Source: Gonatopus flavifemur (lineage: Eukaryota > Arthropoda > Insecta > Hymenoptera > Dryinidae). Taken from it: 64,000 nucleotides of DNA. The notes below the pieces were generated by a model that ran no database searches, was not told the origin of the DNA, and was given only the letters and a program-made list of their open reading frames with translations. The stretch lies in NCBI GenBank assembly GCA_018340375.1, contig JAFFJZ010000002.1, positions 12,046,001 through 12,110,000 of the forward strand, read 5' to 3'. Shown one piece after another: positions 35,477 through 46,365 of this stretch. Position numbers and translations under genes: made by a program. How positions within the stretch are numbered: position 1 is the first letter of the stretch; every line of letters starts with the position of its first letter.

Positions 35477-35584
35477 CTGGGAGAGTGACCGAGGAAGGTT
35501 ACTTCGGTCCATGGAGACAGTGCAAGGTTTTATTATACGGTCGAGAGAGGTGTGGCCAAAATGTTTCGAGATTTCAACCAGTAT
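35477..35584 (+). CDS. claudin/PMP22-like four-TM protein, exon with first extracellular loop
   Basis: The exon follows a strong acceptor (TTTCTTTTTTCAG) and ends at T|GTAAGT. It enters and leaves in phase 1. The peptide GRVTEEGYFGPWRQC ... RERCGQNVSRFQPV has the G-x-W-x-x-C ... C arrangement of the first extracellular loop in claudin/PMP22/stargazin-type proteins, where the two cysteines form a disulphide. The 108-base exon joins exon 41864-42028 with no frame break (the split codon becomes TTG). The upstream exon that should carry the start codon and TM1 is not identifiable in the 35 kb before it. The protein is expected in the plasma membrane, possibly at cell junctions. The family assignment is inferred from topology and the loop motif, and the exact paralogue is unknown. 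Confidence 0.8.
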
Positions 35585-35699
35585 GTAAGTATTTTTTTAT
35601 CGATGAATTCGATTTTTCCCTAGGGTTAGAACATGATCCTCTCCAGTGCATAATTTTAGCATGTTCGAGTGCACTAATCAAATGTCCTTGTGATATTTG

Positions 35700-36600
35700 A
35701 ATGCAATCCACCTGAAGCATTGTTACTCGATACATTCGAAGTTACAAGACCATTAAGTAATGACATTCATTCAGGGGCTTTCAGTTCAAACGTTTCAATT
35801 GCATCGATTTAATCCATTTGAATATATACATTGAAATTATTCATCATGATACGTGGTAACCAAACGCTTCGAATATATCAAGGAAAATAAACACGATAAT
35901 CACGAGGAATAATTGGAATATTTGTATTTATAGCGTGTAATTGAGATTCGACGATTTTTCTCAATTCTTCTAAATTCTGATACATATGGAATATTGAAAG
36001 AAAAAAAAAATAATCCTCAGAAACGCGAGAATGGATTAATACGTGAATGATACCGATTGAATGAATGAGTATAGAATAATACAGGAAAAAAGAACAAAAA
36101 CTGCTAGTAGAATATTGACTGACTGACATCAGAATGGTCGGGAAACGTATAATCAATATCGTATGCAGAACTCTTGAGTGTATATGTGAAATAGAACAGC
36201 ATTCTTGTGTGCAGGAACGAATACGTGAGGAAGGCTTAGAACATGGTTATGATAACCGTACATGTTTTATCATTCGGATGAATGCTTTAGTTCATGTAAT
36301 TGGATATTATCCGATTTGTATCGGTGACAATACAGTTGCAATTCAATGCCATTTGGACTACTTTTCAAGTTTTTTGTTGCATCTATTAAGCACAAATACG
36401 AAGGGAATGAATCTCACTGAGATGGAAATTTATTTTTCAACATATCCGTATTCAGAGCATTCATCAAACTGGTTGGTTGGACAACAAATTTAACTATCGT
36501 GAGAAATTATTTCATTGTGATTTGTGAGAGTATGACATTCCTTCTCAGTTTTTTACTGGACCAGAAAATTGATTTTTACATAAAAATACGAAAGAATACG
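35700..36600 (+). other. intron sequence, no element recognised
   Basis: Start of the first visible intron. The open frame 36134-36493 lacks domain support. No transposon ends are seen until the CAC-shell MITE at 36610. Confidence 0.4.
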
Positions 36601-36609
36601 AATCCTGTA

Positions 36610-37249
36610 CACGGAGAAAAACTAAATTCGGAAATATAGTGATCTTTAATAGAAAATTGAAGAATATTTCTCACAATCTGTTGTGAATATTTCTCAAAAT
36701 CTGAGAGTATTTCTCAGGTTCGTAATAAGGATAAAACGGTTCACTTTTTTGTTGAATTTTATTTCAAAAAGGATGAAGATTTATCAATACCTCACAAACA
36801 GTAGAAAAAAATATGAACTTTCCAAAAGTCGCGCATGAAATTTTACAAAATGATTCATGAGAATCAGAAATTTTGTCATCTACTTTGTAAAATTTCATGT
36901 ACGACTTCTGGAAAGTTCATGTTTTTTCCGTATTTTTTGTGAGGTATTGTTAAATTTTCATTCTTTTTCTAATGAAATTCAACAAAACCCGTACAGCACC
37001 GGACATTTCTACGTTGCCTCTACATTGCCTCCGCGTGGAATCTCCGTTCTTCCACGTTCTATCCACGTCCACCATTTATCCACGTGGAGTCCACGGGGAT
37101 GCGACGTGGAAGTCGGTGGATGTGCTGTTAGGGAAGTGTGAACCGTTTTATCTTTATTACGAACTTAAGAAATATACTCAGATTTTAAGAAATATTCTTC
37201 AATTTCCTATTAAAGATTACTATACTTCCGAACTCCATTTTTCTCCGCG
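36610..37249. mobile_element. foldback MITE family M3, copy 1, with a nested CCACGTGG element
   Basis: Ends CACGGAGAAAAACTAAATTC and CATTTTTCTCCGCG with TA flanks (36608-36609 and 37250-37251). The arms share AAGTCGCGCATGAAATTTTAC, GAGAGTATTTCTC and AACGGTTCAC with copies 37555-37980 and 38650-39086. A 146-bp insertion (36988-37133) lies in the right arm. Confidence 0.88.
36988..37133. mobile_element. CCC-shell element with a CCACGTGG word array
   Basis: It begins CCCGTACAGCACC and ends GGATGTGCTGTTAGGG. The core repeats CCACGTGG, TCCACGTTC, ATCCACGTCCACC and GACGTGGAAGTC. The uninterrupted M3 copy at 38650 shows where it inserted (between CAACA and GTGTGAACCG), which fixes its borders to within a few A residues. 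Confidence 0.8.
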
Positions 37250-37554
37250 TAGAAGAATTAATGGGTAGATTATTGAAATTTCAGACATTGAATAGCTAGA
37301 TTTTGATATACACGTATGCTTCACATGGGAAAAAAAATTATTCGCTTTCATTTTCATCAAAGTTTTTCTCGTCCACGCAAAATTTTCTTATTCTTGTCCC
37401 CATTTTTTTCCTCAAAACATGAAAAATAATGTACAAATCTTGCAACGTTATAGAAATGCACGGGGAAAACTTTTCTACTGGTATTCTGATAGCTGACCAT
37501 CAGCTATGGGATCTATTTTTTGACTGTTATAGTTAAAAAAATAACTCAGCAGTA

Positions 37555-37980
37555 CATGGGAGAAATAAAAATGTAGGTCGGAAATCAAGAGACGTAGTAA
37601 CGTCTCGACGCCAAGTACATGTTCAATACTCTGTATCAAAAAATTGAGAATATTTCTTAGAATTGTAGAAAACATAAAATGGTTCACATTTTTGTTGAAT
37701 GTTACTCGAGAGAAAATGGGAAACTACCAATACTTTACAAATAATAGAGGAATGTATGAAATTTGCAGAAATCGCGTATAAAATTTTACAAAGTAAATAA
37801 TGAAGTTTCGAGACTTTGTGATTCACATTGTAAAATTTGTTGCGCGATTTTTGGAAAGTTCATATTTTTTCTTCAGTGTTTGTGAAATATTGTTGATTTT
37901 CCATTATCTTTCAAGGAAAAGGGATTATCTCAAATTTTAAATCAAGATTATTATATTTTTGACCTGCATTTTTCTCCGTG
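37555..37980. mobile_element. foldback MITE family M3, copy 2
   Basis: Left end CATGGGAGAAATAAAAATG and right end CATTTTTCTCCGTG with TA flanks (37553-37554 and 37981-37982). It shares the M3 interior (GAATATTTCTTAGAATT, GGTTCACATTTTTGTTGAAT, GGAAAGTTCAT). Its left arm is more diverged than its right. Confidence 0.82.
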
Positions 37981-38357
37981 TAATAGCAGGAATGAAGCTA
38001 CCACAGCAAAAATTCCACAGCTAAATTATTTGGTTATTCAAATATCAACTACAAACCCTCTGCGTAAACAGTTACGATTTTTCACTAATTTTCATGATTA
38101 CATAGAATTCAACTATAATAATATGAGATCTATGGATAAAATATATCGAATTATACATAAATTATATACAATTTTGAAAATTTGTCCACACGAGATGTTT
38201 ATTTTTGAACGTATCCGACTATTTACTCGTTGAAATCTTTAGAATGGAATTTCACTGGTTGACCAGCCAGAAGTGGGCTTGTCGAATTTTCAAATCAAAT
38301 TCCCACCCTCTCAGAGTGAAAATTTGAGATGAAGGTTTAAGATTAGAAATTCAAAAC

Positions 38358-38497
38358 CCCTTCAATTCTATAGTGGTTTTTCTACCATCAAAGAGTTCAC
38401 TCGAAACGTGTGAAAATACCTTTTACAGGGGAGAAGCTCACTTCTGAGACTCGATGATGTTAAACGAGTGATTTTCAACTGGCTCAGATTCGTCCTG
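38358..38497. repeat. GTGAAAATCCCACTCGAA family, copy 2 of 3
   Basis: Contains CCTTCAATTCTATAGTGG, CACTCGAAACGTGTGAAAAT, GCTCACTTCTGAGACTCG and CGAGTGATTTTCAACT in the same order as 29928-30068. Confidence 0.62.
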
Positions 38498-38649
38498 AAG
38501 GAAATACCCGGCTAATTGAATTATATATAAAGTATATATTATATAATTTTCAAATTTTTTCATTAGGGTATTCTATGAATGGCCATAGTGAATGGTCAAA
38601 CTTTCGATTGAACACTATTAAATTCCATTGACATATCTTCGATTTCTCA

Positions 38650-39086
38650 CACGGAGAAAAATGCAGGTCGAAAATATAGTAATCTTTGATAAAAATTTGA
38701 GAATATTTCTTAAAATCTGAGAGTATTTCCTAAATGTATAATAAACATGAAACGATTCACATTTCTGTTGAATTTTATTGGAAAAACAATGAGAAATCAT
38801 CAAGACTTCATAAACAATAGAAAATAATAAAAATTTCTCAAAAGTCGCGCATGAAATTTTACACAGTGAACAATAAAATTTCATGCGCGACTTTCAGAAA
38901 ATTGATGATATTTTCTATTATTTGTTGAGTATCGATAATTTTTCATTGTATTTTAGATGAAATCCAACAGAAATGTGAACCGTTTCATCTTTATTATACA
39001 TTTAAGAAATACTCTCAGATTTTTAGAAATATTTTCAAATTTTTATCAAAGATTTATCATATTTTCGACCTGCATTTTTCTCCATG
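38650..39086. mobile_element. foldback MITE family M3, copy 3, almost perfect palindrome
   Basis: Ends CACGGAGAAAAATGCAGGTC and GACCTGCATTTTTCTCCATG, flanked by CA on both sides (38648-38649 and 39087-39088). The arms pair along almost the whole 437 bases, and the centre is AAAATTTCATGCGCGACTTT against its complement near 38850-38900. This is the best-preserved copy of the family and an unfilled reference for copy 1. Confidence 0.9.
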
Positions 39087-39544
39087 CACCTATTGAATGT
39101 TTTCAGAATTCAAATCGTTCATAAAACCCAAACGGGAATTAAAATTCATAAGATATTCAATGGATCATCGTTATTCATCCCCTCGAATCAATTTCTTGCA
39201 ACTGGAAATAATACACAGTTGGAAATTTTGTGTTGAATTCAACTCATTTCGCATGTCCCAAAAGGTCCACACATATTTTTGTGTCGATATCACATAATGT
39301 GTTCATGTCAGCTAGTAACTCAAGCTTCATGTGAATAATATAACGCAAAAAGATACTGATAAAGTTTTGATTGGAATTCCCGATCGTTTAAATTCAACAT
39401 ATAAGTACTGTCAAATGAAATCCAAAATAAGTACCGAATCAACAGCTCACAAGTGTAATTTATGCATTTTTTTAACATAAATCTAATGCGAAAATCACAC
39501 TTTTTTCGTGTTGAAACAATGCATAAGAATAAATTGAAAAAAAT

Positions 39545-39615
39545 AGTACTTCAATGAGAATTGAACACGGGTCGTCGGGATCGAATGTTGAAGCTGTATC
39601 ACTCAAGCCTCTGCG
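39545..39615 (-). repeat. possible tRNA-like (SINE-head) segment
   Basis: Read on the minus strand, AGGCTTGAGTGATAC resembles a pol III A box and GTGTTCAATTC a B box, about 35-40 bases apart, as in tRNA-derived SINEs. The stems do not fold into a convincing tRNA and I find no second copy in the window, so this is only a hint. Confidence 0.22.
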
Positions 39616-39910
39616 GGTCCTTTGGTCAAGAATACTGTTTTTGCGTATATCAACTCGCAATCTATCTTCAAATTTACATATCCAGAAAATTAAGTCCCAT
39701 TAGGATGGCAGCCAAAAGCAAAATGAATGAAAATGGTTGAATAGTTCTTTTGAAAACTACCAAAGTGACACGTAGGTACACGGAAGTTTTATAAAAAAAA
39801 ATAACTCCCACCACTGGTGATCTCCCCTTGGTAGTTGAGAACAACACAATTTTTATGTTCAATCTTGAGCTGAATAAAATTTGTGTCATTTTGACACTTT
39901 TTTCCACTTT

Positions 39911-40243
39911 CCAGGTGTGTATTAACGGCAGGCCCAATCTAAGCCCAGGGTGAATGCCCATGCTGCCCAACGTGGGGCCAACCTGGGCAGACAAATGGGA
40001 CCAACCCTGAGATGATAATATCGTTCCCAGTTGGTCTGCATTGTTCCGCCCGAGGGCATGAGCCCAGCATGAATCCAGACTAGGCAATCAATACTGCCCC
40101 TTCCCTTTTTTTTCGAAATTGGAAAATTGCTTTGAATTTCAGTCCCACTTTGGCCCAGTCTTGGGCGTAGTGTTGGGCCCCATCTTGTCTATATGGGCCC
40201 AAAACTGGACCAAAAGTGGGACCAAAATTTATACACGCTGGGG
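39911..40243. mobile_element. CCC-shell element with a GGGCCC/CCAACCTGG word array
   Basis: It starts CCAGGTGTGTATTAA and ends TTTATACACGCTGGG, the same inverted termini as the nested element at 23696-23815. The interior repeats CAGGCCCAATC, AAGCCCAGGG, GGGGCCAACCTGGG and CTTGGGC words, plus a non-array middle. Confidence 0.7.
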
Positions 40244-40274
40244 AATGTACACAGATGCTCGGAATATAAATTCA

Positions 40275-40695
40275 CCCTAATCTTGGCCTAACGCTGCACT
40301 GTTAGCACAATCAGTACAAAACTTCATAACACGGATACGAAGTTTTTTACGTATCAGTGTTACAAAATTTCGTATCATGTCAACACATGCGGCCATATCT
40401 ATTAATATCATTGTTACAAAAATTAGGATCATTCTTGATACGAAGTTCCGTATCACAGCTTGTTACGAATTTTAATATCATTTTTGATACAAGATTTTGT
40501 ATTTTTTTTAACAGAGTGGTCCAAATTGGGGCCAAGTTCAAATGTGCCCACACTAAGATTCATTATTTCCATTTTCTACCAACCATAATTGTATAGGAAA
40601 GCACAACAGGGCTAAGATTGAGCCAACATGGGCCCCATCGTCATTCCCCAATACTGGGTTAAAGAGGATAGACCCAGCCTGGGGCGCATTGTCAT
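40275..40695. repeat. second GGGCCC-word stretch, interrupted
   Basis: CTTGGCC, TTGGGGCCAAG, ATGGGCCCCAT and CCCAGCCTGGGG words occur on both sides of a GATACGAA array at 40297-40518. Together they look like one diverged CCC-shell element split by a CAC-shell one, but I could not define its ends. Confidence 0.5.
40297..40518. mobile_element. CAC-shell element with a GATACGAA/TTCGTATC word array
   Basis: Left end CACTGTTAGCACAA and right end TTTTTTAACAGAGTG. The core repeats GATACGAAG, ACGTATCAGTGTTAC, TTTCGTATCAT and TTTGATACAAGA. Flanking bases do not match cleanly, so the target duplication is unclear. Confidence 0.62.
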
Positions 40696-40879
40696 TATAG
40701 GCAATAGACGCTTAGGTTACTTGAATGATTTCACATTATAAATCAGTTGAGATCTGATTACACAAGGACTGTCTATAGAAGTAACACGTGTTGGTGTTGA
40801 ATATTTAACAAAAAATTCATGACACACGGATTTTTCAACAAATACACACAAACTTTTCAACTACTTACTGCGAAATTTT

Positions 40880-40965
40880 GAATCTTCGACAGTTGATTGT
40901 TTCGTTACTCGATTACTAGGTAATTCGTTTCAATAAACGATTCAAACTTCAGCAACGTAACATAC
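40880..40965. repeat. dispersed repeat, copy 3 (short)
   Basis: GAAATTTTGAATCTTCGACAG, CGTTACTCGATTACTAGG and TTCAATAAACGATTCAAACT match the order of blocks in 16440-16700 and 27525-27695. Confidence 0.5.
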
Positions 40966-41863
40966 GTTATTCATCAATGATATCTTATATAATGTTATGA
41001 ACCATGGTAGACAGTTGCCTTGCTAAATGCACTTTCTTCTTTTCTCCACGCCAGTTCATCATTTTTGATCAAATGATGAAACAGCCCATTTACAATGTGC
41101 CGTTGAGTCTAAATTGGATAAATTGAATTTTTTCTTCTCTGTTTTTCCTGCATAAAATACTTATTATTCATCCATTAGCGAAACACCAGGGATTTATCTT
41201 TCATTCCATATTAGGGTCAAAGATACAAGAAATGGTGAAATCGAAAAGTAAACTGAAGGTAATTTCAAAGGTACGTCAAAGATAAATTTCTGTGTGGGTA
41301 AAATCGTATTATACAAATTCAATAAATTGAGAGGCATTATAGGTAATGCGGATAGACGAGAGGAAATAACTTATGCAAGGGAGATTAACACTTACTTTGA
41401 TAATTCGAATGTTAGTCAATTATAATATCCAACTCTCGAGAGTCGAATATTATAATTTGTACGTGATTTGAGGGTTGATTGGATAATCTTAGCGCATTCG
41501 ATGACCCTGCGAGTTGATAAATTTTATCTGAAATGCTGAATAATTGAAATGTAGCGTGAAAGTCATATGTAGCATGAACTTGAATCGATGATCAATCGGA
41601 AACAACTGTAGAGTTCCAAGGAAATTGATATAATTTTTCCAAATATTCATACATTTCTTTCTGAACTATAGTCTCAGATCAATACCTCAAACGACCGATA
41701 TACATACGAATAATAACAATATTTTCACTTTACAAAGAGAATTCCAGTAAACACATCTTTCAAAAAGCGAGTCCAACTGAAAAACCATGGCATGAATTTC
41801 TCTTTCCACTGTAATGACGCAATACTCCAACGGGGTTGTTTTATTTCTCTTATTATGTTCCAG

Positions 41864-42028
41864 TGGCAGTCTGGGTGGCGGGATTGGCTGCAGCTGGCGC
41901 CTCGATTCTTTTGGCGATACTTGTCTGTCTAGCCGTTCTTCAGCTCGCGATGGCTTCCTCGGCGAAACGGGTCGTCGTTTCTTATAGTACTGCCCTGATA
42001 GGCAAAGTTGCTCTCGCTACATTGGCAA
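41864..42028 (+). CDS. claudin/PMP22-like four-TM protein, exon with TM2 and start of TM3
   Basis: The exon follows TTATGTTCCAG and ends A|GTGAGT. It enters and leaves in phase 1 and matches both neighbours. Its GC content stands out from the surrounding intron. It encodes a long hydrophobic segment (AVWVAGLAAAGASILLAILV and onward), a short basic cytoplasmic loop (ASSAKRVVVSYSTALIGK), and the first part of the next membrane helix (VALATLA). This is the TM2-loop-TM3 arrangement of claudin/PMP22-type proteins: Ala/Gly/Leu-rich helices with no charged residues. No stop or frameshift is present. Expected location is the plasma membrane. Confidence 0.87.
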
Positions 42029-42887
42029 GTGAGTATAGAATTCCAGATCAATTTCCACATCCTAGATATAATTGTGTGAACTTTTTAACGGTCAGATCAA
42101 AGCAATCGAAATTTATTATCATTGAAATTATTCACTTCCAATTGGACTTATTCGTCCAATGATCAAAGCGAAACAAGCGATTCGTCTGTTAAGAAACCGT
42201 GAAAAGTTCTCACGAGAAATCAGTTTCCGAGCGAGCAATGAAATCATTGTTCAAGAAATATGTAATATTATCTTCATCGAGAGATTCGATGACCTTGACA
42301 CGTGCTAAAGGACACATCCTTCTGAAAGACCTTTACTCAAACTTGAATTCACATCGTGAAACATTGCGAAGCAATTACAAATGTTAAGAGGAAAACAATT
42401 GTATTTTTATTCCTCTTCCCCTTCAGCTTTAAAAGAGAAATGAAATAAGTTTCACAATCCACCGGATACCGTAGAATCATATACTTCTATCTAGTCTACT
42501 TACTGGCCTACTTATCCGTAGACAAAGAATCGAATGACTACGTTTACTCGTGTTACGGTAAAGCGATACCTTTTGAAAATAATGTGGCTGGGAGCCTGTG
42601 TACCAGGACGGTGTACTCCTTCAAAGCTCGTATTAATGGCTTTGTACACATTAAACACTGATTCAATTCGATCGGGTGATTTCCCTGCCTGTTTAAATAC
42701 TTTATTCCCAGAAAAATGCTATGGAATTTCTATTCTCAATCGTCGGGATATTATCGCAACGTAACATTAAAGAATTGTATTTATCGAGGAATTCAGTTGG
42801 CGTTCACTTTGATTTCTCTGGAGGAGATTTTTCGGTGTCGATTATCGCTATTAAAGCGAGGATGGGTCAGAGTTTGTCCACTGTTCG

Positions 42888-43226
42888 TATAAACCAGTGA
42901 TGCCGATTCTTTTTTATACACACGGAGAGAAATTTGTAGTTAACTTTACTATGGGATTATGGCAGCCGAGGAACAAACTGAATTTCTTATGGAATTTACT
43001 GTAAAACATTTTAAATTTGATCAGACTTCTATTGTCTCGTCATAGCAAAGTTCATTTTAAGTTCAGGCTGTTCCTAGGTTTCAAAGTACCATAGAAAATG
43101 TCACTCTAAATTTCTCTCCGTGCAGAATATATCAAATTTTTATCGATATTTTATAAATATTAAATACTTTTTATACAAAAAAAAAACAATCGATTCTCTT
43201 CAAGAATCGGCATCACCAGGTATAAA
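42888..43226. repeat. inverted repeat surrounding a MITE
   Basis: TATAAACCAGTGATGCCGAT (left) pairs with its near-complement ending at 43226. Between them sits the CAC-shell element 42921-43122, so this looks like an older small foldback that received a later insertion. Confidence 0.62.
42921..43122. mobile_element. CAC-shell MITE, unfilled relative of 23595-23938
   Basis: Ends CACGGAGAGAAATTTGTAG and CTAAATTTCTCTCCGTG with CA at both flanks (42919-42920 and 43123-43124). The interior shares TTTACTATG, CGAGGAACA-ACTGAA and the GGCTGTTCCTAGG complement with the 23595 family but lacks the GGGCCC insertion. Confidence 0.82.
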
Positions 43227-43894
43227 CACAGGTTTATGTAGAAACAATATGTAAATTCATTCTTTTTACGAGTTGTTTCAAGAGTTGTATAATTGAGTGG
43301 TTGATGTCATACGCGAGAGAATCCTGATTCGAGTTCAATTTAACATTACGATCAGAGAGTCTTCCCTCGTCAGAGGAGCGTTACGAGTAGAAATCATCTC
43401 ATTTGAAGTGACTGGTAAAATTTGTTTAGTATCTTTTTTGTATCACCGTTGATCGTACTATGTTGTTAGTAAGATTGATAACCATCTTTAAGGGTTGGAA
43501 GATGAGATAATTACGTACTCCGTCATCCTCTCACGTTGTTCTCCCTGTTTTTCGTACTCACATGATCCTAAACCGCATGTATATTATAAAATTCGTATCC
43601 GGGTTACCCTTGTGGAAATATATTTACACCTCATTATGCCAGAAAATATGGCAACTTTATATCAAAAAATCCAATGAAACTATGCCTAAAAGAGATTGAA
43701 ATATTACTGTGATATATCACGATAGAATATTGTGCTGGGTAGGGTAGAATGGCATGAAACTTCGAAGTTTTATGCGTCAAAGTATGGTTTTACTACCTTG
43801 AGTCTTCATATCCGAATTGACACACCCTACACCGTGAAAAATTGGTGGCGTTAGAAAAAGTTCACACCAAAAAGTGTTCTTTCAACACCACATG

Positions 43895-44074
43895 CAGTGT
43901 TGGATTGGTCCACCCAGCGCCCCGGCAATCGCCGGCGACGTATTCAGTTTCCAATTTTCTTTTTTTTTTGTAAGAATCATGATGAAATCTTGATTTTCCC
44001 CAAGAGTGTGTAACTTCTTGGGGGCCCAACATAATTCCCAGCCGGGGGCCTTGATACAAGCCAGTCCGACACTG
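43895..44074. mobile_element. hAT-type MITE
   Basis: Termini CAGTGTTGGATTGG and CCAGTCCGACACTG have the CAGTG start and inverted arrangement of hAT elements. The flanking octamers ACCACATG and ACTACATA differ at two positions, consistent with a worn 8-bp target duplication. 180 bases, non-coding, with a T-rich centre and a GCCGGGGGCC motif near the right. Confidence 0.7.
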
Positions 44075-44454
44075 ACTACATAGTGCCATTTTTACACCGT
44101 CAAATGTTATTCTAACACCGCTCGGCTCGTCATTCTAAAATCAAAGCTCGGCTCGCTCCGAGCTGGCTCGAGCCGAATCGAGCTGGAAACGTAATTCAAA
44201 GGAATACCAACACTTGTGCTTCACTACATTTTTTTAATGTATTTATTCAATGATTTGAGCACACAGGATGGAAAAATATCATCGACGAGAAATAAAAGAA
44301 ATCTTATGAGCAAACAATCTTTCTCTCAAAATTTATCAAATTTCTTGGATCTCATGTAAATTTCATAAAATTTTGTGTATCTAGTTTTGAATCCAAATAT
44401 CACATTCCATTCGTAATCATCAATTTTTATATGTTTATTTCATCTTGTTTTCCA

Positions 44455-44720
44455 CACTGAGAAAACAGATATCTTGAAAAATACCATAATTTATGGATTT
44501 TCAGCGCTGGTCTGACCCGAGTCGGAATATTCACTTGCATGAATCTCTAGAAGTACCATAATTTCTTGGACTTTTTGAAATAAGTATGGTACCTTCCGTA
44601 TAAAAGTCCAAGACATTATGGTACTTTTAGAGGATTTTTCAGGTAAATATGTAGACTCGGTCAGACCAGCGCAGAAAATCCATAAATTATGGTACTTTTT
44701 AAGATACCTTTTTCTCCGTG
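44455..44720. mobile_element. CAC-shell MITE with CA duplication, family shared with 50677-50911
   Basis: Ends CACTGAGAAAACAGATATC and ACCTTTTTCTCCGTG, with CA on both flanks (44453-44454 and 44721-44722). The arms share ATACCATAATTTATGGATTT and CAGCGCTGGTCTGAC with their complements. The same words occur in the element at 50677. Confidence 0.85.
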
Positions 44721-44785
44721 CACCATGTTGTACATGTTGTAGAAATTTTGTGTTCAAAATGATGTGTGATTAAAGTCATTCTTAC

Positions 44786-45031
44786 CCCAGGAGAACACCA
44801 ACGTTCGATAAACCTTCATCAGATGTGCAATGAAGCTATGAACATTTCAAGGTTTAATGAACGTTCGTTGAATGTGAATTTATCAAACCCTAAGAGAACA
44901 CAGACCTTCTGGTGAAATTTTGGTTCATTATACGTACTTTGACGTCCAGGGAACATCCAGTGGACCATCAAATGGCCTTACGTACAATGAACCTCTATTG
45001 AACCTTCTTTGGAACTTCGTGTTCTCTTGGG
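44786..45031. mobile_element. CCC-shell element with a GGTTCA/TGAACC word array
   Basis: Ends CCCAGGAGAACACCAACG and GGAACTTCGTGTTCTCTTGGG. The core repeats AACGTTCG, AAGGTTTAATGAACGTTC, TGGTTCATTATACG and TGAACCTCTATTGAACC. No clean target duplication is visible. Confidence 0.68.
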
Positions 45032-45183
45032 AAAAATCAATGTAAAATCGATCTATTCGGCTCGTGTCCTTTTAGGGTAGATTTTGTATCCATGAAACAA
45101 GCAAAGTAGAATCATTACAAGATTCTACTATTTTGGTATAATTCACAATAAGTTGCGTAAAATTACACTGACCTATATTTTGG

Positions 45184-45378
45184 ACAAAACCCCCACCGAT
45201 GGGATACATCGCCTCAACGCAGAATTTGAGTGCAGAATCGGTGGATGAACGGTTGCTCGTCGGAGATGTGACGTGGAGGCAACGAAGAAAAGTCTGGCCT
45301 TGATCTTCACGCGGTGAAGATCCGTTTATCCACCGATCCTCCACCCAAATTCTGCTTTGAGGCGGTATGAGGTTTTGT
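45184..45378. repeat. foldback
   Basis: The left block ACAAAACCCCCACCGATGGG with CGCCTCAACGCAGAATTTG pairs with CAAATTCTGCTTTGAGGCGG and GAGGTTTTGT. The inner arm also contains AATCGGTGGATGAACGG against CCGTTTATCCACCGATCC. Confidence 0.72.
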
Positions 45379-45416
45379 GCAGGATGATATTTCCTGCAAT
45401 ACCATACACGCAGAGA

Positions 45417-45662
45417 AAATTAATTCAAGTATTACTACGCTATACAGTCAAGTAGGGACAAAATCACATTGTGACGGTATGTAGTATGCTTTTTTTATCA
45501 AAATCACCTTATTTCCTAGTGGAGAGTGAGAGAATCCTGTTATCAATTAGCAGGAAGTATAGCAATTTCAATGACAAAATATAATACATTTCCTCACGAT
45601 GTAATTTCTTCCCTACTTCATTGTAAAGTGTAGTCATCTTTAAGATAACTCTTCTTTGCGTG
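45417..45662. mobile_element. CAC-shell MITE with TA duplication
   Basis: Ends CACGCAGAGAAAATTAATTC and AACTCTTCTTTGCGTG, flanked by TA (45415-45416 and 45663-45664). A/T-rich core with CAAGTAGGG/CCCTACTT pairing. Confidence 0.75.
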
Positions 45663-46365
45663 TAGCAATTGAATACAATGTCTCAAATACAATGGAACAT
45701 ATTTTCGATAGATTCTTGCTCGTTTGAGATAAACTCAAAGATGCCAATAGTATAGCTTTCCATAATTTGAGGATAATTGAAATGAAGGATGCCAAAACAG
45801 CACATTTCGGTTAACACAAAGTAGTCGGAATCAACATATATTTTTTCGAAAATATCTATTGTAGCCAATGTTTGCTCAACACGAAAGAATACATATATCC
45901 GAAACATAAGAATGATTTATGGTTCTCTATAACAATTTTTCAATTGGTAATCAAAAGCTCGACGAGCTATGAAACCTCAGCTCGGCTCGGCTCGAGCTAT
46001 GGCTCGAAGCTCGACCGAGCTCAGCTCGAAAGAAAAATCTCCAGCTCGGCTCGAAGCTCGCGGCAACACTACCGCTCGGTGTTATTTTGACACCAATTTT
46101 GGGGTGGACATGTATAGAATCCGTGTGGTGTTGATTCTGTGTTCATTCCAACACTGTGTTGATACCGCATTTTTTACAGTGTATGAAGGTTCGTAGCGCT
46201 TCATAGAACTCCATGTTATTCTGCGTATTTCTACGTTGAGATATGTGATTCTAGTGACCTTTACTCAAAAAGACGTGGCAATGCGTAGAAAATACATACT
46301 TCCACGAAAAACTACGCTGAAACAGAATTTTATCATATCAAAATCCGTAGTAATTTGTTACACTG

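Larger units (their letters stand above)
44126..46071. mobile_element. element with GAGCTCGGCTCGAGC subterminal arrays
   Basis: Identical octamers CCGCTCGG (44118-44125 and 46072-46079) flank it, and joining them rebuilds the AACACCGCTCGGTGTT sequence expected of the host element. Both ends carry dense GCTCGGCTCGAGCC-like words (44130-44190 and 45955-46065). The 8-bp duplication suggests an hAT-type element. The two extreme termini do not match (the left seems degraded), and no transposase is visible. Four smaller elements lie inside. Confidence 0.65.
43830..46181. mobile_element. GGTGTT/AACACC word-array MITE carrying nested insertions
   Basis: Ends CACCGTGAAAAATTGG and GCATTTTTTACAGTG, flanked by TA (43828-43829 and 46182-46183). 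Its own sequence is only 43830-43894, 44075-44125 and 46072-46181, about 225 bases of AACACC/GGTGTT words matching the solo copy at 14996-15171. The rest is two insertions, 43895-44074 and 44126-46071. Confidence 0.8.

Noticed and set aside
36134..36493. 119-codon open frame in the intron
   Set aside because: No motif, and it lies between two phase-linked exons of the four-TM gene without usable splice sites.
39674..40087. 137-codon minus-strand open frame
   Set aside because: It overlaps the GGGCCC word array at 39911-40243 and reads as repeat-derived sequence.
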